A DNA stretch of 64,000 nucleotides from Alcanivorax sp. REN37. Its GTDB lineage: Bacteria; Pseudomonadota; Gammaproteobacteria; Pseudomonadales; Alcanivoracaceae. Position 1 is the first letter of the stretch. Each line of letters opens with the position of its first letter. Location: positions 1,922,001 to 1,986,000 of the forward strand of contig NZ_JBGCUO010000001.1 of the NCBI RefSeq assembly GCF_041102775.1, given 5' to 3'. This document shows positions 7,373 to 16,629 of this stretch, one piece after another. The notes beneath the pieces are model-generated. The model saw nothing but the letters and a program-made list of their open reading frames with translations, did not search any database and was not told the origin of the DNA. Made by a program: the position numbers and the translations under genes.

Positions 7373-9457
7373 TCAGGCAGAAGGCCCGGCTGACCCACTG
7401 TCGGCTTCGGTCGGCTTATTCACGTTCTGGGGATTGCCAGCATTGGCGCCGTCGGCAGCCGGCTGCTGTTCGTCGTCCGCCGGCGCTGTCGGCGGCGGAA
7501 ACACCAGCGCCAGCGGATGGGCTCGGATGGCACTGAAGTAGGCTCTCAGCAGTTTCCCCGGCGACGAGATCCGCGTGCCGCGCGCCCGCAGCGCCATACT
7601 GAGCGCCAGCGAGAAACTCACCGCCAAGTTCACCAGACCGATTAGCAACGCACAGCCAACGCCCAGCGCAATAGCACCGACGCCAGCCTGCGCACTGCCC
7701 ATGGCATAGCCCACATCCGCTGACGAGAACGCCACGTGACGGATGTCGATCGGCAGTCCCAGCGCATGGCCAATGGCACCGGTGCTGCCAAGCATGACAC
7801 CGAAGATGAAGTTGCTCGCCAACGCGCCGTAGTTGTGGCTCAGGTATTGCGCCACCGCTTCACGCCCACTGCGCGGCAGCAGGCGCTTGAGCAGCGGATG
7901 GTGCAGCAGTCGCTCTTCCAGATTCAGGTACGCCGCGCGGTTGTCGAAGAAGCCGGCAATCAGCCCGGACAGGAACAGCCACACGCCAGCCACCGCCGCG
8001 TAGAACAGCGCCGGGCTCAGCCATGGATGAATACCGCCAAGCATGTACTGCTGCCGCTCCGGCGAGATCAATGCCTCGCCTTGGAAGTGGAAGTACGCCG
8101 CCGCCACCAGCATCGCCACCGTCACTGCGACGGTGACGTTGCCGAGGATCGCAACCAGCTGGGTGCGCCCCACCTTCACCAGCAACTCTGCCAGCGGCCG
8201 CGGGTCCGCACGGCCGCGCTCGCCCTGCTCTACCCGCTCGGCAATACGCGCTGCGGTCATCGCCGGCTGCTTAGTGGCCACGGTGCCGTGCATCATGTGG
8301 ATCAGTACAAAGCCTAATCCGTAGTTCAGGCTTACCAGTACTGTCTGCAGGAACGGCTCGAAGCCACGTTCGAGAATCTGGATCTTCAGCAGCGCCATGA
8401 ACGCGATGATGAAACCGCCGCCAGCACCGGACGCCAGCATGGCGAAGTAAGCGCGGCGGCTGCCGGCGATATAGTGGTCGCCGGTGTGGCTGGCATTCTC
8501 GGTCATGCTGCGCGCCAGCAGCCGGCTGTTCTGCTGCCACAGCGCACGTACGCTGTGGCGCGCCGCGGTGTAACCGACGCACTGCTTGAACAGCGCCACC
8601 GACTTTTCTTTGAGTGTGTCGCGGTCGGCCGGATGCAGCAGGTCGAGCAGTTGCTCAATGCGGTTCAAGGTCTGCACCAACCGCTCCAGCATGTGGGTCA
8701 ACGCCACTGTGGTGCCCATGTTGACGGTACGCCGACGCAGGCGCGCTACCTCCACCACGCATTGCTCCAACAGCACGCGGGCGTGGGCATCGTCATGCAG
8801 ATCATCGATCTGGCCGGAGACCCACAGCGGATACTGGCGCACATAGATTGCCAACTCGCGCTGCAACGCCACCAGCGCGGAGTCACGATCCAGCATCTTG
8901 TGGTCAAGTCGCAGAATGGCAGGCTCCAGCTCTTCCGCCGCCACCCAGATGCCCAGCAACTCCAGCGATGCCAGCAGTTCCTCCTGCATCTCATCGCGCA
9001 TCTGCACCCGGTCGTCATCGGAAAACGAGAACAGCGTGGCCAGCAATTTGAGCCACGCGGCATCAGACACCTGCGGCACCCACTCGGCATCCACCTTGCG
9101 AGTGAACACCATGAACATCACGTCTTTGACGTTTTCCGGGTCCGCCGGCGACGGGTTCAATCGCTCATAAACCCGCTCCCCCATTTCTTTAAGGAAGCCA
9201 CGACGGGAGTAAATGCCGGCGCTGGTGAATAGGTGAAAGAAACGCCCATCACGCAGCCAAGCACCGAGTTTACCGGCCAGCGCGGCGTGCAACTCTGGGC
9301 GCCCCTCCAATACTACGGCCAGGCCGGTGATGCGGCTTTCCGCCGCTTCGGCGCTCTCCCAGCGGCGCGGGCGCAACCAATCAACAATATGGCGCAGCGT
9401 GGTGACCGCGCTGGTGTCCGGGTCCGCAAGGCGCGGCAGCAGTCTTTCCAATGACAC
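7373..9457 (-). CDS. Gcr-type 'site-specific recombinase' family membrane protein
   Basis: 694 residues. It belongs to the family labelled site-specific recombinase (SpecificRecomb, Gcr of Neisseria), but the sequence shows no tyrosine or serine recombinase motif. The N-terminal ~330 residues are soluble and helical; the C-terminal half has several membrane segments, for instance around FAMLASGAGGGFIIAFMALL, LYGLGFVLIHMMHG-type, VTVAVTVAMLVAAAYF and AVAGVWLFLSGLIAG. I prefer the GTG at 9457, with AGGA 8 nt upstream, to the ATG at 9496. The C-terminus is low-complexity. Convergent with the preceding small gene. Function unknown; membrane or envelope role inferred. Confidence 0.8.
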   Translation of the reverse strand: MSLERLLPRLADPDTSAVTTLRHIVDWLRPRRWESAEAAESRITGLAVVLEGRPELHAALAGKLGAWLRDGRFFHLFTSAGIYSRRGFLKEMGERVYERLNPSPADPENVKDVMFMVFTRKVDAEWVPQVSDAAWLKLLATLFSFSDDDRVQMRDEMQEELLASLELLGIWVAAEELEPAILRLDHKMLDRDSALVALQRELAIYVRQYPLWVSGQIDDLHDDAHARVLLEQCVVEVARLRRRTVNMGTTVALTHMLERLVQTLNRIEQLLDLLHPADRDTLKEKSVALFKQCVGYTAARHSVRALWQQNSRLLARSMTENASHTGDHYIAGSRRAYFAMLASGAGGGFIIAFMALLKIQILERGFEPFLQTVLVSLNYGLGFVLIHMMHGTVATKQPAMTAARIAERVEQGERGRADPRPLAELLVKVGRTQLVAILGNVTVAVTVAMLVAAAYFHFQGEALISPERQQYMLGGIHPWLSPALFYAAVAGVWLFLSGLIAGFFDNRAAYLNLEERLLHHPLLKRLLPRSGREAVAQYLSHNYGALASNFIFGVMLGSTGAIGHALGLPIDIRHVAFSSADVGYAMGSAQAGVGAIALGVGCALLIGLVNLAVSFSLALSMALRARGTRISSPGKLLRAYFSAIRAHPLALVFPPPTAPADDEQQPAADGANAGNPQNVNKPTEADSGSAGPSA

Positions 9458-9686
9458 GTCAGGCTTCCTGTAACGGGGGACGACACGGCCGTCCAAACGA
9501 CCCGGAATGATAACAGAGGCGCCACCGGCACCCGCGCCGCCGGCGCTCCAACAGGTAAAATAACTGTGCCGCAGGTAGTTGAAAACAGGATCAAAAACCC
9601 CATTTCCCGGTCATACTATGCGCGCGGACCGGCCTGCCCGCCGCCCGCGAGCCCTGCTTCCCCGAGAATCTGGAGACCCTTCGCCC

Positions 9687-10574
9687 ATGATGCGAATCGC
9701 CCTGTTCCTGCTGACCAACATTGCCGTGCTGGCAGTGGCCAGCGTTGTGCTGAGCCTGCTCGGCGTCACCACCACCCTGCAACAGAACGGTGTCGACCTT
9801 GATCTGCAGTCATTGCTGATCTTCAGCGCGGTGTTCGGCTTCGCCGGCTCGCTGCTGTCGCTGTTCATGTCCAAGTGGATCGCCAAGACCAGCACCCGCA
9901 CCCGCGTGATCACGCAACCAGCCAACGCCACCGAACAATGGCTGCTGACCACGGTGCGCGAACTGTCTGACCGCGCCGGCATCGGCATGCCGGAAGTGGG
10001 GATCTTCCCCGCCAGCCAGTCGAACGCCTTTGCCACCGGCTGGAACAAGAATGCCGCGCTGGTGGCGGTGTCTGAGGGCCTGCTGGCGCGCATGGACAAA
10101 CAAGAAGTGCGTGCCGTGCTGGCCCACGAAATCGGCCACGTCGCCAACGGCGACATGGTGACGCTGACGCTGATCCAAGGGGTGGTGAACACCTTCGTCA
10201 TCTTCTTCTCACGCATCATCGGCCACGTGGTGGATCGAGTAGTGTTCAAGACCGAACGCGGCTACGGCCCCGGCTTCTACATCACCTCGTTCATCGCCCA
10301 GATCGCGCTTGGCTTCCTCGCCACCGCCATCGTCATGGCGTTCTCGCGCTGGCGTGAGTACCGCGCCGACGCCGTCGGCGCCCAGCTGGCCGGTCGCGAC
10401 AACATGATCGGCGCGCTGCAACGCCTGAAAGCGGAAACCGCACTGCCTGACCAGATGCCGGAAAGTATGACGGCGCTGGCCATCAACGAAGGCGTGAAGG
10501 AAGGGCTGCGCAATATGTTCCGCTCTCACCCGCCGCTGGATGCCCGCATCGAAGCGCTGCGCAACCTGCGCTGA
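9687..10574 (+). CDS. htpX: Membrane metalloprotease HtpX
   Basis: 295 residues. Inner-membrane M48 zinc protease of envelope quality control. The N-terminus [17 protein letters not shown] matches E. coli HtpX almost residue for residue, which fixes the start at 9687 (GGAGA upstream). The zinc motif HEIGH is near residue 147 and the third ligand lies in REYRADAVG. Four membrane segments: two N-terminal and two after the HEIGH helix ([30 protein letters not shown]). Monocistronic, followed by a strong terminator. Confidence 0.95.
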   Translation: MMRIALFLLTNIAVLAVASVVLSLLGVTTTLQQNGVDLDLQSLLIFSAVFGFAGSLLSLFMSKWIAKTSTRTRVITQPANATEQWLLTTVRELSDRAGIGMPEVGIFPASQSNAFATGWNKNAALVAVSEGLLARMDKQEVRAVLAHEIGHVANGDMVTLTLIQGVVNTFVIFFSRIIGHVVDRVVFKTERGYGPGFYITSFIAQIALGFLATAIVMAFSRWREYRADAVGAQLAGRDNMIGALQRLKAETALPDQMPESMTALAINEGVKEGLRNMFRSHPPLDARIEALRNLR

Positions 10575-10593
10575 GCGCATCGCCGCTGCAAAG

Positions 10594-10619
10594 AAAGGGC
10601 CCCACTTGGGGCCCTTTTT
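10594..10619 (+). terminator. Intrinsic terminator of htpX
   Basis: Perfect 10-bp stem AAAGGGCCCC / GGGGCCCTTT with loop ACTT, followed by a T tract, 20 bp after the htpX stop codon. Confidence 0.9.
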
Positions 10620-10844
10620 GATGCGGTAGTACCCCGCCACCAACTGCTGACACATCTGGCAACAGTGTCGCCGGTCGGAATGCGCGTTACCGCGCGTGGC
10701 CGGGCGAAGTTTTCATGGAGGCGTCATATCTGGAAACAATACTGGGCTTGGCGCACAAAGCTGCCAACATTACCGTTGAACGGTGAGGAAATTTTGACCG
10801 CTGACCCGGTCCCTCCACCTGAACCCACTACCGAGGCAGAGCAG

Positions 10845-11021
10845 ATGAACACCTCAATCCGTACCCAAAATTCCGCTGGGAACCAGGATTTCCACGGTGC
10901 TGCCCTGATTGATGCCCAGGGCCGCGAGATCCCCATCACCGAAGAAATGGTGCAACGCGCCTGTGACCGCCTGGAACAGGCTTGGTCCTACCCGCTTAGC
11001 ACTGCACACCCAGCAAACTGA
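10845..11021 (+). CDS. PA1571-family small protein
   Basis: 58 residues: MNTSIRTQNSAGNQDFHGAA, then LIDAQGREIPITEEMVQRACDRLEQAW. The block around IDAQGREIPITE is what I remember from the PA1571 family of small conserved gammaproteobacterial proteins of unknown function. A GAGG site lies about 9 nt before the ATG; an upstream in-frame ATG at 10665 has no such support. Its last 26 bp overlap the 3' end of pdxB on the other strand. Cytosolic, no membrane segment. Confidence 0.65.
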   Translation: MNTSIRTQNSAGNQDFHGAALIDAQGREIPITEEMVQRACDRLEQAWSYPLSTAHPAN

Positions 11022-12150
11022 GGGCCTGCGCCCAGGCCGGTGCCACCGCACCGGATACGCGCAAACCGCCCAGTTCATAACGCAGCGGATAACGCTTGCG
11101 CAGCTGGTCAAACCGCACCGCCGCCACCTCCCGTGACGGCGGTGTTTCATTTGGGCCGGCGCCGCAGGCACTCACTAGTGCTTGGTGATCACGCGCCATC
11201 GGATACACCCACTGCAGCAGAGCCAACAATTGCGCTTCGGTTTCCAGCGGCGCCTCCCAATGGCGCGGCGGCGCATCGAGCGGCATCGGCTTGGCCGCGT
11301 CGGTCAGGCCACGCCACTGGCGCAGCGCCTGGTAGAGCATGTAGGTACCGCGCACTTTGCCTTCCACACTGTAACCGGCGATGTGCGGGGTGCCGATTTG
11401 CACTTGCGCCAACAACTGCGGCGTGACCCACGGCTCGTGTTCCCACACATCGAGGATGCACTGTGGCGGCTGCGGCTGGTCCAGCCGCTCCCGCAGCGCC
11501 TGCTCGGCAATCACCGGCCCGCGACTGGTGTTGATCAGCAACTGTCCGGCGCTCAGCAGCGCTAACTGATCGGCAGCGATAAGATGGCGGGTCGGTGCCA
11601 TGCCGGTTACCGACAACGGCACGTGCAAGGTGATCACCGAGCACGCCAACACCTCCGCCAGCGGCGCCCACTCGGCCCCCTCCTCGCACGCCTCACCGGC
11701 TGCTTCGCGCGGCGGATCGCTGGCCAACACCCGTAGTCCGAACGCTGCCGCCCACTGCACCACCTTGCGTCCGACGTTGCCAACGCCCACCACGCCCAGT
11801 GACAGCGCCGACAACGGTGTGCGCCGCTGTACCGCGAACGCGACCACCGCCTGCAGCACATACTCGGCCACCGCCACCGCGTTGCAGCCCGGCGCATGGG
11901 CAAAGGTGATGCCAGCGGCGGCCAGTGCCGCCTGATCGATATGGTCAGTGCCAATGGTGGCGGAGCCGACAAAGCGCACCGCAGAACCGGCCAGCAGCTC
12001 GGCATCAACGCGGGTCACCGAACGCACCAGCAGCACATCGGCATCGGCCAGCAACGTGCGGTCCAAAGGTCGGCCCGGGGTACGCACCACAGTGCCGATA
12101 CCGTCAAACAGCGACAGCGCCGGCATGTTTTCGTCAGCAATGATGTTCAC
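10996..12150 (-). CDS. pdxB: Erythronate-4-phosphate dehydrogenase PdxB
   Basis: 384 residues. D-2-hydroxyacid dehydrogenase fold acting in the DXP-dependent pyridoxal 5'-phosphate pathway. N-terminus NIIADENMPALSLFDGIG is diagnostic; the NAD motif GVGNVGRKV is near residue 122; the catalytic Arg/Glu/His lie in INTSRGPVI, DVWEHEP and GTPHIAGYS. The C-terminal PdxB dimerisation domain is present, ending in LSLLGVQC. I chose the GTG at 12150 (AGGAT upstream); a TTG at 12165 would be the alternative. The GST gene ends 25 bp upstream in the same direction... that is, GST lies just upstream on the minus strand and may be co-transcribed. Confidence 0.92.
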   Translation of the reverse strand: MNIIADENMPALSLFDGIGTVVRTPGRPLDRTLLADADVLLVRSVTRVDAELLAGSAVRFVGSATIGTDHIDQAALAAAGITFAHAPGCNAVAVAEYVLQAVVAFAVQRRTPLSALSLGVVGVGNVGRKVVQWAAAFGLRVLASDPPREAAGEACEEGAEWAPLAEVLACSVITLHVPLSVTGMAPTRHLIAADQLALLSAGQLLINTSRGPVIAEQALRERLDQPQPPQCILDVWEHEPWVTPQLLAQVQIGTPHIAGYSVEGKVRGTYMLYQALRQWRGLTDAAKPMPLDAPPRHWEAPLETEAQLLALLQWVYPMARDHQALVSACGAGPNETPPSREVAAVRFDQLRKRYPLRYELGGLRVSGAVAPAWAQALSLLGVQC

Positions 12151-12175
12151 GTGAGGATCCTGCAAGCCGAAGAGG

Positions 12176-12796
12176 TCAACTGAGTACCGTCATGATGCTG
12201 CGCTGGTAGGCTGGCCGCTGCGCCAGCCGTGCCGCCCAATCTTCCAGCGCCGGCAGTGATGGCCGTTCAATCGGCAATTGCAGCCACGGATAGATCAGGG
12301 TGCCGAGCGCGATATCACCGTGTCCAATACGCTCACCGGACAGGTATGGCTGAGCCGCCAGCACCGGCTCAACACGCGCTAATAACGCCGCGGCCTCGGC
12401 GGCGGCCGTGGCCAACAGCGCCTCGTCCCGTTGCTCCGGCGCGGTGCGGATCCAGCCGACAAAGGCAATGCGGAACGGCGCCACAAAGGTGGTGCTGGCC
12501 CAGTCCAGCCACTTATCGGCTTCTGCGCGGGCGCGGGCCTGCTGCGGCCACCAGCTGTCGCCGCCGTACTCGGCCAGCAAATAACGGACGATGGCGTTGG
12601 ATTCCCACAGCGTCAGGTCACCGTCCTGCAACGTCGGGATCAAGCCATTGGGATTGAGGGCTCGGTATTGCGGGGTGTCGACACCGCCGAACTGGCCGCC
12701 CACATCATGGCGCTGGTAGTGCAGCCCCAGTTCTTCCAGGCACCAGAGCACTTTCTTAACGTTATTTGAATTGGTGCGACCCCAAACAGTCAGCAT
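12176..12796 (-). CDS. Glutathione S-transferase family protein
   Basis: 206 residues with an N-terminal thioredoxin-like GST domain (MLTVWGRTNSNNVKKVLWCL, cis-Pro in GLIPTLQDG, glutathione contact ESNAIVRYL at about residue 65) and a C-terminal all-helical domain (GHGDIALGTLIYPWL, the N-capping box region). Soluble detoxification or thiol-transfer enzyme of unknown substrate. The start at 12796 has GGAGAG 6 nt upstream. Upstream of pdxB on the same strand with a 25-bp gap. Confidence 0.9.
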   Translation of the reverse strand: MLTVWGRTNSNNVKKVLWCLEELGLHYQRHDVGGQFGGVDTPQYRALNPNGLIPTLQDGDLTLWESNAIVRYLLAEYGGDSWWPQQARARAEADKWLDWASTTFVAPFRIAFVGWIRTAPEQRDEALLATAAAEAAALLARVEPVLAAQPYLSGERIGHGDIALGTLIYPWLQLPIERPSLPALEDWAARLAQRPAYQRSIMTVLS

Positions 12797-12850
12797 GGCG
12801 GCTCTCCGCAAATGGCAAAGTCGGCAGTGTACGCGCCTTGGCGGCGAGCA

Positions 12851-13408
12851 TCAGCCGTATGCCGGCAGTTGTTGCACCGCGGTCACTGCCGCCGCATCCA
12901 GCGGTACGCCGTTGCGGTAATGCTGTTCTAGCAGCTGTAGCCACTGGTCCCAGCGCTGGCCGTGGCGCTGTCGTAGTCGCGCCTCGGCGGCTTGGCCGAC
13001 GGCCGCAGCAAAGCGTGTCTCATCAACGCCGCCAGCGCCGTTGAGGTTATCCAGTGACACCCGAAAGCGATGACCAGTGGCAGCGCAGGCCAGCAGCTCC
13101 AACGCCTGCGGCGCCACCTCTACCTGCTCGAACTGCGCCTGCTGCGTCGGCGTGCGGCCATCCGGCGCGTACCAGTAGCCGTAATCGTCCTGCTCTCGGC
13201 GCGCCGGCCCGGCCACACACCAGTGGGCAATCTCGTGCAGTGCGCTGCGGAAGTAATCGCGGGTGTACCAAATGGTGTGCGCCTGCCCTGCTCGCCCGGC
13301 CTGATAGAACGGCTCAGCCGCACCGCCGCGCAGTACGGTGGCGTACGCCGGCCCCAGCTGACGATTGAACAGATGTTCCAGATCGGCACTCGAAAAAAGC
13401 TGTATCAC
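12851..13408 (-). CDS. epmC: Elongation factor P hydroxylase EpmC (YfcM)
   Basis: 185 residues from the GTG at 13408, chosen because AGGGA lies 5 nt upstream and the resulting protein aligns with the ~182-residue E. coli EpmC; an ATG at 13432 is possible but has no ribosome-binding site. Motifs: YFRSALHEIAHWCVAGPARRE (metal-binding HExxH-like), YGYWYAPDGRT and FEQVEVAPQALE. EpmC hydroxylates the beta-lysylated Lys of EF-P made by EpmA/EpmB; those genes are not in this window. Divergent from the MATE gene. Confidence 0.88.
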   Translation of the reverse strand: MIQLFSSADLEHLFNRQLGPAYATVLRGGAAEPFYQAGRAGQAHTIWYTRDYFRSALHEIAHWCVAGPARREQDDYGYWYAPDGRTPTQQAQFEQVEVAPQALELLACAATGHRFRVSLDNLNGAGGVDETRFAAAVGQAAEARLRQRHGQRWDQWLQLLEQHYRNGVPLDAAAVTAVQQLPAYG

Positions 13409-13488
13409 AGTGTTCCCTAACAAGCTGAACATGGTTCGCAAGGCCGGTAGCGCTGCGGTAGAGTAGCCGCCCCTGCCAGAGACCCACG

Positions 13489-14868
13489 ATGACTGAAACC
13501 GTTAACTCCCCGCGCCGCGAAATGCTCAGCCAGCTGAGCTTGGCGCTGCCGATTCTCGGCGGCCAATTGGCGCAGACCGGCAACGGCGTGGTCGACACCA
13601 TGATGGCCGGCCGCGTCAGCGAGCACGATCTGGCGGCGGTAGCGATGGGCGCCAGTTTCTGGGTGCCCTTCTATTTATTCATGACCGGCGTGCTGATGAG
13701 CGCCACCCCGCTGATTTCGCGCCACCTCGGCCGTGGCAGTTGGGAGCGCGTCAATCCGCTCGCCCAGCAGAGTCTGTGGCTGGCGCTACTACTCGGCTGC
13801 GTCGGCGCGGTGCTGCTGCGGCAACTTGAGCCGGTGGTGGTCGCCATGGACGTGGAACCCGCGCTGCGACCGCTAGTACAAGGTTACCTAGAAGGGCTCA
13901 GTTGGGGCATTCCCGGCGCTGCGCTGTTCCTGTCGATGCGCAGCTATACCGAAGCCATGGCGCACACGCGGCCGGTGCTGATCATCAGTATTCTCGGGTT
14001 GCTGATCAACATCCCGATCAACTACATCCTGATCTACGGCAAGTTCGGCATGCCGGCGATGGGCGGCGTCGGTTGCGGCTGGGCCTCCGGCATTACCTTT
14101 TGGCTGATGGCGCTGATGATGTTCGGCTATATCCGTCTGCACCGCGCCTACGCTCGCGCACGACTGAGCCTGCGCCAGCCCCAACTGTCGCCGGCGCTGT
14201 TGGGCCGGATGCTCAAACTAGGGCTGCCGATCGGGCTGGCGATTTTCTTCGAGTCGAGCATCTTCGCGGTGATCGCGCTGTTGATCGGCCATCTCGGCGC
14301 GGTAGTGGTCGCTGGACACCAGGTGGCGCTGAACGTGTCCTCACTGCTGTTCATTGTGCCGCTGAGTCTCGGCATTGCGGTGACGGTGCGTGTGTCCCAT
14401 GCCCGCGGCCGTGGCGATGGCAGCGGCATCAATCTGGCGGTACGCACCGGTTATCTGCTCGCCATCGGCTCCGGCTGCCTGACCGCCAGCTTGCTGCTGC
14501 TGACCCGTGGGTTGATCCCGCCGCTCTATACCGACAACCCCGAAGTGCGCCAGCTGGCCACCGGTCTGTTGCTGTTTGCTGGCTTGTACCAGATCTCCGA
14601 CGCGCTACAGATCATCGCCGCCGGTGCACTGCGCGGCTTCGAGGACACTGCCCGCCCGATGCTGTACACGCTGTTTTCCTACTGGGGTATCGGCCTGCCC
14701 ACCGGCATCGTGCTAGCACAGACCGATTGGCTCGGGACACCGATGGGGCCGGCCGGGTTCTGGATCGGGCTCTTAGTAGGACTGACCTGCTCGGCAGTGC
14801 TGCTCGGCATCCGTCTGCACCGCCGTCGCCAGCAGGAATTGGTGCTGCTGGCGACCGGCAACGCTTAA
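13489..14868 (+). CDS. MATE-family multidrug efflux transporter (NorM-like)
   Basis: 459 residues, about 12 membrane segments in two six-helix bundles. Typical MATE features: N-terminal SLALPILGGQLAQTGNGVVDTMMAGRVSEHDLAAVA (first helix and the conserved mobile loop) and the mid-protein repeat GLPIGLAIFFESSIFAVIALLIGHLGAVVVAGHQVALN. Inner-membrane Na+ or H+ antiporter for cationic drugs; substrate not predictable. The TAA stop shares the palindrome TTAA with the stop of the convergent acyl-CoA dehydrogenase. Confidence 0.93.
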   Translation: MTETVNSPRREMLSQLSLALPILGGQLAQTGNGVVDTMMAGRVSEHDLAAVAMGASFWVPFYLFMTGVLMSATPLISRHLGRGSWERVNPLAQQSLWLALLLGCVGAVLLRQLEPVVVAMDVEPALRPLVQGYLEGLSWGIPGAALFLSMRSYTEAMAHTRPVLIISILGLLINIPINYILIYGKFGMPAMGGVGCGWASGITFWLMALMMFGYIRLHRAYARARLSLRQPQLSPALLGRMLKLGLPIGLAIFFESSIFAVIALLIGHLGAVVVAGHQVALNVSSLLFIVPLSLGIAVTVRVSHARGRGDGSGINLAVRTGYLLAIGSGCLTASLLLLTRGLIPPLYTDNPEVRQLATGLLLFAGLYQISDALQIIAAGALRGFEDTARPMLYTLFSYWGIGLPTGIVLAQTDWLGTPMGPAGFWIGLLVGLTCSAVLLGIRLHRRRQQELVLLATGNA

Positions 14869-16013
14869 AGCCCTAATTGCTTGGCGATCACTTCATTCAT
14901 GATTTCGTAGGTACCGCCGCCAATGGACAGGATGCGGTTGTCCCGCGCCAAGCGCTCCACCACCGATTCGCGCATGAAACCCATGCCGCCGAACAGCTGC
15001 ACCGCGTCGTAGGTGACGCGGTCGGAGACGGTGGTGGCCAGATTCTTAGCCATGGAAATCTCTTTGATCACCTGCTCGCCGGCTTGGATGCGCGCCGCCA
15101 CCCGGTAGGTGAACTCTCGGCTCGCTTCCACCTGGGTTGCCATCTCGGCCAGCTTGTGGCGCGTCACTTGGAAGCCACTGAGCGGGCGGCCAAATGCCTG
15201 CCGTTCACGCACGTACGCCAATGACTGCTCCAGTGCCAGTTGGGCGGTCATGTTGGCCATGATGCACAGCATCAAGCGTTCCATTTGAAAGTTGGTCATG
15301 ATGCAGAAAAAGCCGCCATTTTCCGGGCCGATCAAGTTTGCCACCGGCACCCGGCAGTCCTCGAAGAACAGCTCCGCCGTATCGCTGGCCCACCAACCGG
15401 TCTTGCGCAGGTTGCGACCCACGCTAAACCCTGGCGTGTCTTTTTCTACCAGCAGCAAGCTGACGCCGCCGAACCCGGGATCGCCGGTGCGCACCGCCAC
15501 GGTGTAGTAATCAGCACGCACGCCGGAGGTGATGAACGTCTTGCTGCCGTTAACCACATAATGATCGCCATCACGCACCGCGCGGGTCCGCAGATTGGCC
15601 ACATCCGAGCCACCGCCCGGCTCGGTAACCGCCAGTGCCGAAATCTTCTCGCCCGCCAGCACTGCCGGCACCACCCGCTCCCGCAGCGCATCACTGCCCC
15701 ACTTCCACACCGGCGGCAAGCCGATGTCGAGCGAGCCGAGGCTGGCCACCAAGCCGCCAGAGGTGGAACGCATCAGCTCTTCCGACACGGCCACCTTCAT
15801 GAACACATCGTGCTCGCCCTGACCGCCGTAGGCTTCCGGGTGGCCGACACCGAGGAAACCGGCCGCCGCTGCTTTACGATACAACTCGCGGGGGAAGTGG
15901 CCGGCCTCCTCCCACTCATCGATGTACGGCAGGATCTCGCGCGCCACAAAGGTGCGTACGCTGTCCCGCACCATGGCGTGGGTGTCATTGAAATAGCTGA
16001 GCCCTTGGGTCAC
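14865..16013 (-). CDS. Acyl-CoA dehydrogenase
   Basis: 382 residues, FAD-dependent acyl-CoA dehydrogenase (beta-oxidation or branched/short-chain type). Three domains are visible: N-terminal helical (YFNDTHAMVRDSVRTFVAREI), middle beta with the signature ALAVTEPGGGSDVANLRTRA (residues ~128-147), and C-terminal helical with MERLMLCIMANM, QAFGRPLSGFQ, DAVQLFGGMGFM and SIGGGTYEIMNEVIAKQLGL at the end. GTG start at 16013 with GGAGG 6 nt upstream is preferred to the ATG at 16052. Transcribed alone; its upstream region is the 600-bp non-coding stretch with the GGGTC repeats. Confidence 0.92.
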   Translation of the reverse strand: MTQGLSYFNDTHAMVRDSVRTFVAREILPYIDEWEEAGHFPRELYRKAAAAGFLGVGHPEAYGGQGEHDVFMKVAVSEELMRSTSGGLVASLGSLDIGLPPVWKWGSDALRERVVPAVLAGEKISALAVTEPGGGSDVANLRTRAVRDGDHYVVNGSKTFITSGVRADYYTVAVRTGDPGFGGVSLLLVEKDTPGFSVGRNLRKTGWWASDTAELFFEDCRVPVANLIGPENGGFFCIMTNFQMERLMLCIMANMTAQLALEQSLAYVRERQAFGRPLSGFQVTRHKLAEMATQVEASREFTYRVAARIQAGEQVIKEISMAKNLATTVSDRVTYDAVQLFGGMGFMRESVVERLARDNRILSIGGGTYEIMNEVIAKQLGL

Positions 16014-16629
16014 CGAAAATCCTCCGTCTCCAATGGTCAAAAACGCTACCAAGCAAGCGCTCGGTCCGCAACACAGGACGGCGCGCCAAGCAGACCGAAA
16101 CCATCAGCTTGAGCGGATGGGTCAATGACGGCAGTGTGGGGATGTCCGCTGCTGCGCTCCAAATACGGAAAAGCGGCGAGCGGAAAGAGGCAGTGCAACG
16201 TTGATCCAGTTCCGGGTGCGCTTGGCTTGAACCAGTGAGCACCCGTCCCACCTAGTCAACCTGCTTTCGGTCCGACCTCAGCGTGAATGGGGGTCCACTA
16301 TTTGATCCAGGTAAAAGGAGCCTGCGCTACTAAGCGAGGCCCGATCAGATCGAAGCGGGTGGAATCGGATCGGGTTGGATTGGACTGAATCGGTCGGGCT
16401 GGGCCAGCACAGGGCGGGTCGGGTCGGGTCGGGTCGGGTTAGGTCGGTGGGATTGGATCAGGCAGGCGGCTCAGTGCACACCGGTGGCGAAGTCCGTGTC
16501 GAGCCCTACCGACGACTCAGCCCCCGTCATGCAAGTGTGGCACGTCCCGGTTGTCCCGCTACCGAAAGCAAGCCAGCACTGCCCTTGAGCGCCGCGGCGA
16601 AGTCGGCCCCGACGCCACACAGCCAGACC
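16014..16629. other. 616-bp non-coding region between recR and the acyl-CoA dehydrogenase gene
   Basis: No convincing gene on either strand. It must hold the acyl-CoA dehydrogenase promoter near 16014-16120 and the 3' end of the recR transcript. Its central part (about 16345-16465) is strongly G-biased on the plus strand, with degenerate GATCGGGTTGGATTGG-like units and a perfect GGGTC tandem repeat. This composition is unlike the rest of the window. Confidence 0.7.
16396..16440 (+). repeat. GGGTC tandem repeat / G-quadruplex-like tract
   Basis: Eight runs of three G occur within 43 bases of the plus strand (16396-16438). The last five are an exact 5-bp tandem array, four GGGTC units and a GGGTT (16416-16440). 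Loops are 1-2 nt for most of the array, which fits the consensus for an intrastrand G-quadruplex. Flanking genes are transcribed from the other strand, so their RNA would be C-rich here. Confidence 0.85.

Noticed and set aside
7373-9457. Reading this gene as an active site-specific recombinase
   Set aside because: No Tyr or Ser recombinase signature and several membrane helices; the family name is historical.
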